Shown here: in pieces, positions 6,260-7,422 of the stretch
How positions within the stretch are numbered: position 1 is the first letter of the stretch
Layout: the number at the start of each line of letters is the position of its first letter
DNA from: Lichenicola sp964249735
GTDB taxonomy: Bacteria > Pseudomonadota > Alphaproteobacteria > Acetobacterales > Acetobacteraceae
Reading direction: 5' to 3'
DNA: 7,422 bases
NCBI GenBank assembly: GCA_964249735.1
Contig: CAXUDP010000142.1
Coordinates: 1-7,422, forward strand
Translations under genes and position numbers: made by a program
The notes under the pieces: generated by a model
What the model was told of the DNA's origin: nothing
The model's database searches: none
What the model saw: only the letters and a program-made list of their open reading frames with translations

Positions 6260-7135
6260 CCGCTGCCGAGGCTTGCCCTCGTTGTTGCTGATCACCTCGT
6301 GGATCCCGCCCGCCGCTTCCTGCGCCGCCGCCATCGCCACGTCGCCCCAGAACCCGTCCAGCGAGTGCGCCGGCACGTCGTGCAGCTGGGTCGCCTTTCC
6401 GGCCTCGTGGCCGCGGGCGTTGCGCACGGTCCAGGTGATCTCGACGTGCTGCACGTTGCCCGCTTGTCGGTCCGGCGCCGACACCGAAACGTGGCCGGAC
6501 ACGGTGTAGTCGGCGTGCTTCGCATCGGTCTGCAGCGTGTCGTGCTCGTCCGGCAGCAGGGTCGCCATCTCGCGTCCGAGCTCGATGTCGCCGTTGCCGG
6601 GCGCGCCGGACACGCCGGTGAACCGGATCCGGGTGATCCGGTTCAGCAGGCTGTTCGGGTCCGCTTCCGCCTCCTTCGCCTGGATGCCGCTCAGCATGGC
6701 GTTGACCTGGGTCGCGGCCAGCGCCGCGTTGGCGTGCAGCAGGGCAGGATCGGCGCCGGTCCAGGTGCCGGCCGGCACCGGGGTTCCGTCCTCCGACGCC
6801 TGCACCCGCCCGTTCGGGCCGATGATGCGGTAGGTCGGCAGCACCTCCCCGCCCTGCCGGCGGGCGGTCACCTCCAGGTGCCAGTCGCCGCGACGCACCG
6901 GCTGCGCCACCGCGGGCACCTCCTTCTGCAACAGGGACACGGTCAGCGCGTCGGTCCAGATCCTGGCCTCCCGGTCGGCCAGCAGCGCACCCTGCGGCAC
7001 CGGGACGTCGAGCCGGCTGGGCGGCGGCACCGACAAGCGCGGCGCGTCCCCGCCCGGGTTCTCGGCGAAGGGCTGGGGAAGATCTCCGCAACCGGAAAGC
7101 GACAGCAGGAGGGACAGGAGGAGGACGCGGCGCAT
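6248..7135 (-). CDS. Putative exported lipoprotein of unknown function
   Basis: I do not recognise a named family. The 295-residue product starts MRRVLLLSLLLSLSGCGD: two arginines, a hydrophobic run and a lipobox L13-S14-G15-C16, so C16 should be lipidated and the protein anchored to an envelope membrane. After a Pro-rich linker (about 20-50) come beta-like stretches such as GDWHLEVTARR (83-93) and TYRIIGPNGRVQ (101-112). An Ala/Asn-rich likely helix (about 131-152) follows. The C-terminal part has YTVSGHVSVSAP (210-221), VEITWTVRNARG (231-242) and SLDGFWGDVAMAAAQEAAGGI (258-278). This suggests two globular halves, which is inference. The ATG at 7135 overlaps the pgeF stop as TGATG; an in-frame GTG at 7141 is possible but would start inside pgeF. 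No good Shine-Dalgarno is visible, so translation is probably coupled to pgeF. Confidence 0.88.
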   Translation of the reverse strand: MRRVLLLSLLLSLSGCGDLPQPFAENPGGDAPRLSVPPPSRLDVPVPQGALLADREARIWTDALTVSLLQKEVPAVAQPVRRGDWHLEVTARRQGGEVLPTYRIIGPNGRVQASEDGTPVPAGTWTGADPALLHANAALAATQVNAMLSGIQAKEAEADPNSLLNRITRIRFTGVSGAPGNGDIELGREMATLLPDEHDTLQTDAKHADYTVSGHVSVSAPDRQAGNVQHVEITWTVRNARGHEAGKATQLHDVPAHSLDGFWGDVAMAAAQEAAGGIHEVISNNEGKPRQRPAS

Positions 7136-7422
7136 CAGCACGCGATCACCGAGATCTGGTGCCCGATCGGGCTGCTGCCGGCCAGGCTGCCGCCGGCCAG
7201 CGTGCGCCGCCGGTGGCTGAAGAACCGCGCCTCGTCGGTGCGTGTGTCGCAGCCGAGCGCCTCGACCGCCTCGACGCCGCAGGCCTGGAGCCGCGCCAGG
7301 CAGTAGCCGGACAGGTCGAACTGCAGCCGGTCGTCGCGGCCGGGCCCGAAGAAGCGGTCCGGATAGGGGACGGTCCCGGCCGCGAGCACCGCCCGGCGCA
7401 GCTCGGGCCCGACCTCGTAGCT
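7135..7422 (-). CDS. pgeF: PgeF/YfiH laccase-domain protein, C-terminal 95 residues only
   Basis: PgeF is a cytosolic metal-dependent enzyme. It is described as a peptidoglycan-editing factor that prevents L-Ser misincorporation, and related proteins act as purine nucleoside phosphorylases or adenosine deaminases. Older annotation calls it polyphenol oxidase. Only the C-terminus is present: FDLSGYCLARLQACGV, then GCDTRTDEARFFSHRRR, and the terminal GHQISVIAC. The TDEARFFSxRR block and the GxQISVI ending are characteristic of this family. The His/Cys metal-binding residues lie in the missing part beyond the right edge, so catalytic integrity cannot be judged. The stop codon overlaps the lipoprotein ATG by one base, indicating coupled expression. 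Confidence 0.9.
   Translation of the reverse strand, partial: SYEVGPELRRAVLAAGTVPYPDRFFGPGRDDRLQFDLSGYCLARLQACGVEAVEALGCDTRTDEARFFSHRRRTLAGGSLAGSSPIGHQISVIAC

Overview
The window is a very GC-rich (by eye), gene-dense stretch of bacterial chromosome with classical housekeeping genes. The protein families suggest an alphaproteobacterium, probably Rhodospirillales/Acetobacteraceae-like. Supporting signs are a long Ctc-type ribosomal protein L25 with an Ala/Pro/Lys tail placed directly before pth and ychF, and a pgeF-lipoprotein-prs run. The taxonomic call is inference; there is no rRNA in the window. I see no mobile element, CRISPR array, tRNA or rRNA.

Layout, left to right. (1) 1-2235, minus strand: a translation-related operon, read right to left as rplY (L25/Ctc), pth (peptidyl-tRNA hydrolase) and ychF (ribosome-associated ATPase, cut by the left edge). 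Gaps are 12 and 6 nt. (2) 2236-2410: a divergent intergenic region with a plausible rplY promoter, a -35-like box for the gene to the right, and a small dyad between them. (3) 2411-2812, plus strand: the only rightward gene. It is a 133-residue, 17-cysteine four-helix-bundle protein of the cytosolic copper-storage (Csp3-like) type. (4) 2823-6092, minus strand: a compact three-gene run read as prs (PRPP synthetase), a histidine-phosphatase-family protein, and dld (quinone-dependent D-lactate dehydrogenase). The gaps are 7 nt and a 1-nt TGATG overlap, and a good promoter candidate lies upstream of prs. dld converges on the copper protein gene with only 10 nt between stop codons. (5) 6093-6247: an intergenic region with the prs promoter candidate, a perfect 7-bp hairpin and a 17-bp tandem duplication that includes the stop codon of the next gene. 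(6) 6248-7422, minus strand: an uncharacterised lipoprotein gene coupled by TGATG to the 3' end of pgeF (laccase-domain/peptidoglycan editing factor), which is cut by the right edge.

Functionally, region 1 serves ribosome structure and tRNA recycling. prs makes PRPP for nucleotide, histidine, tryptophan and NAD synthesis. Dld feeds electrons from D-lactate into the quinone pool. The Csp3-like protein would hold Cu(I) in the cytosol. Nothing here looks like a new defence or mobile system. The items most worth a second look are the copper-storage gene with its regulatory region, the prs-phosphatase-dld coupling, and the unnamed lipoprotein with its duplicated end.
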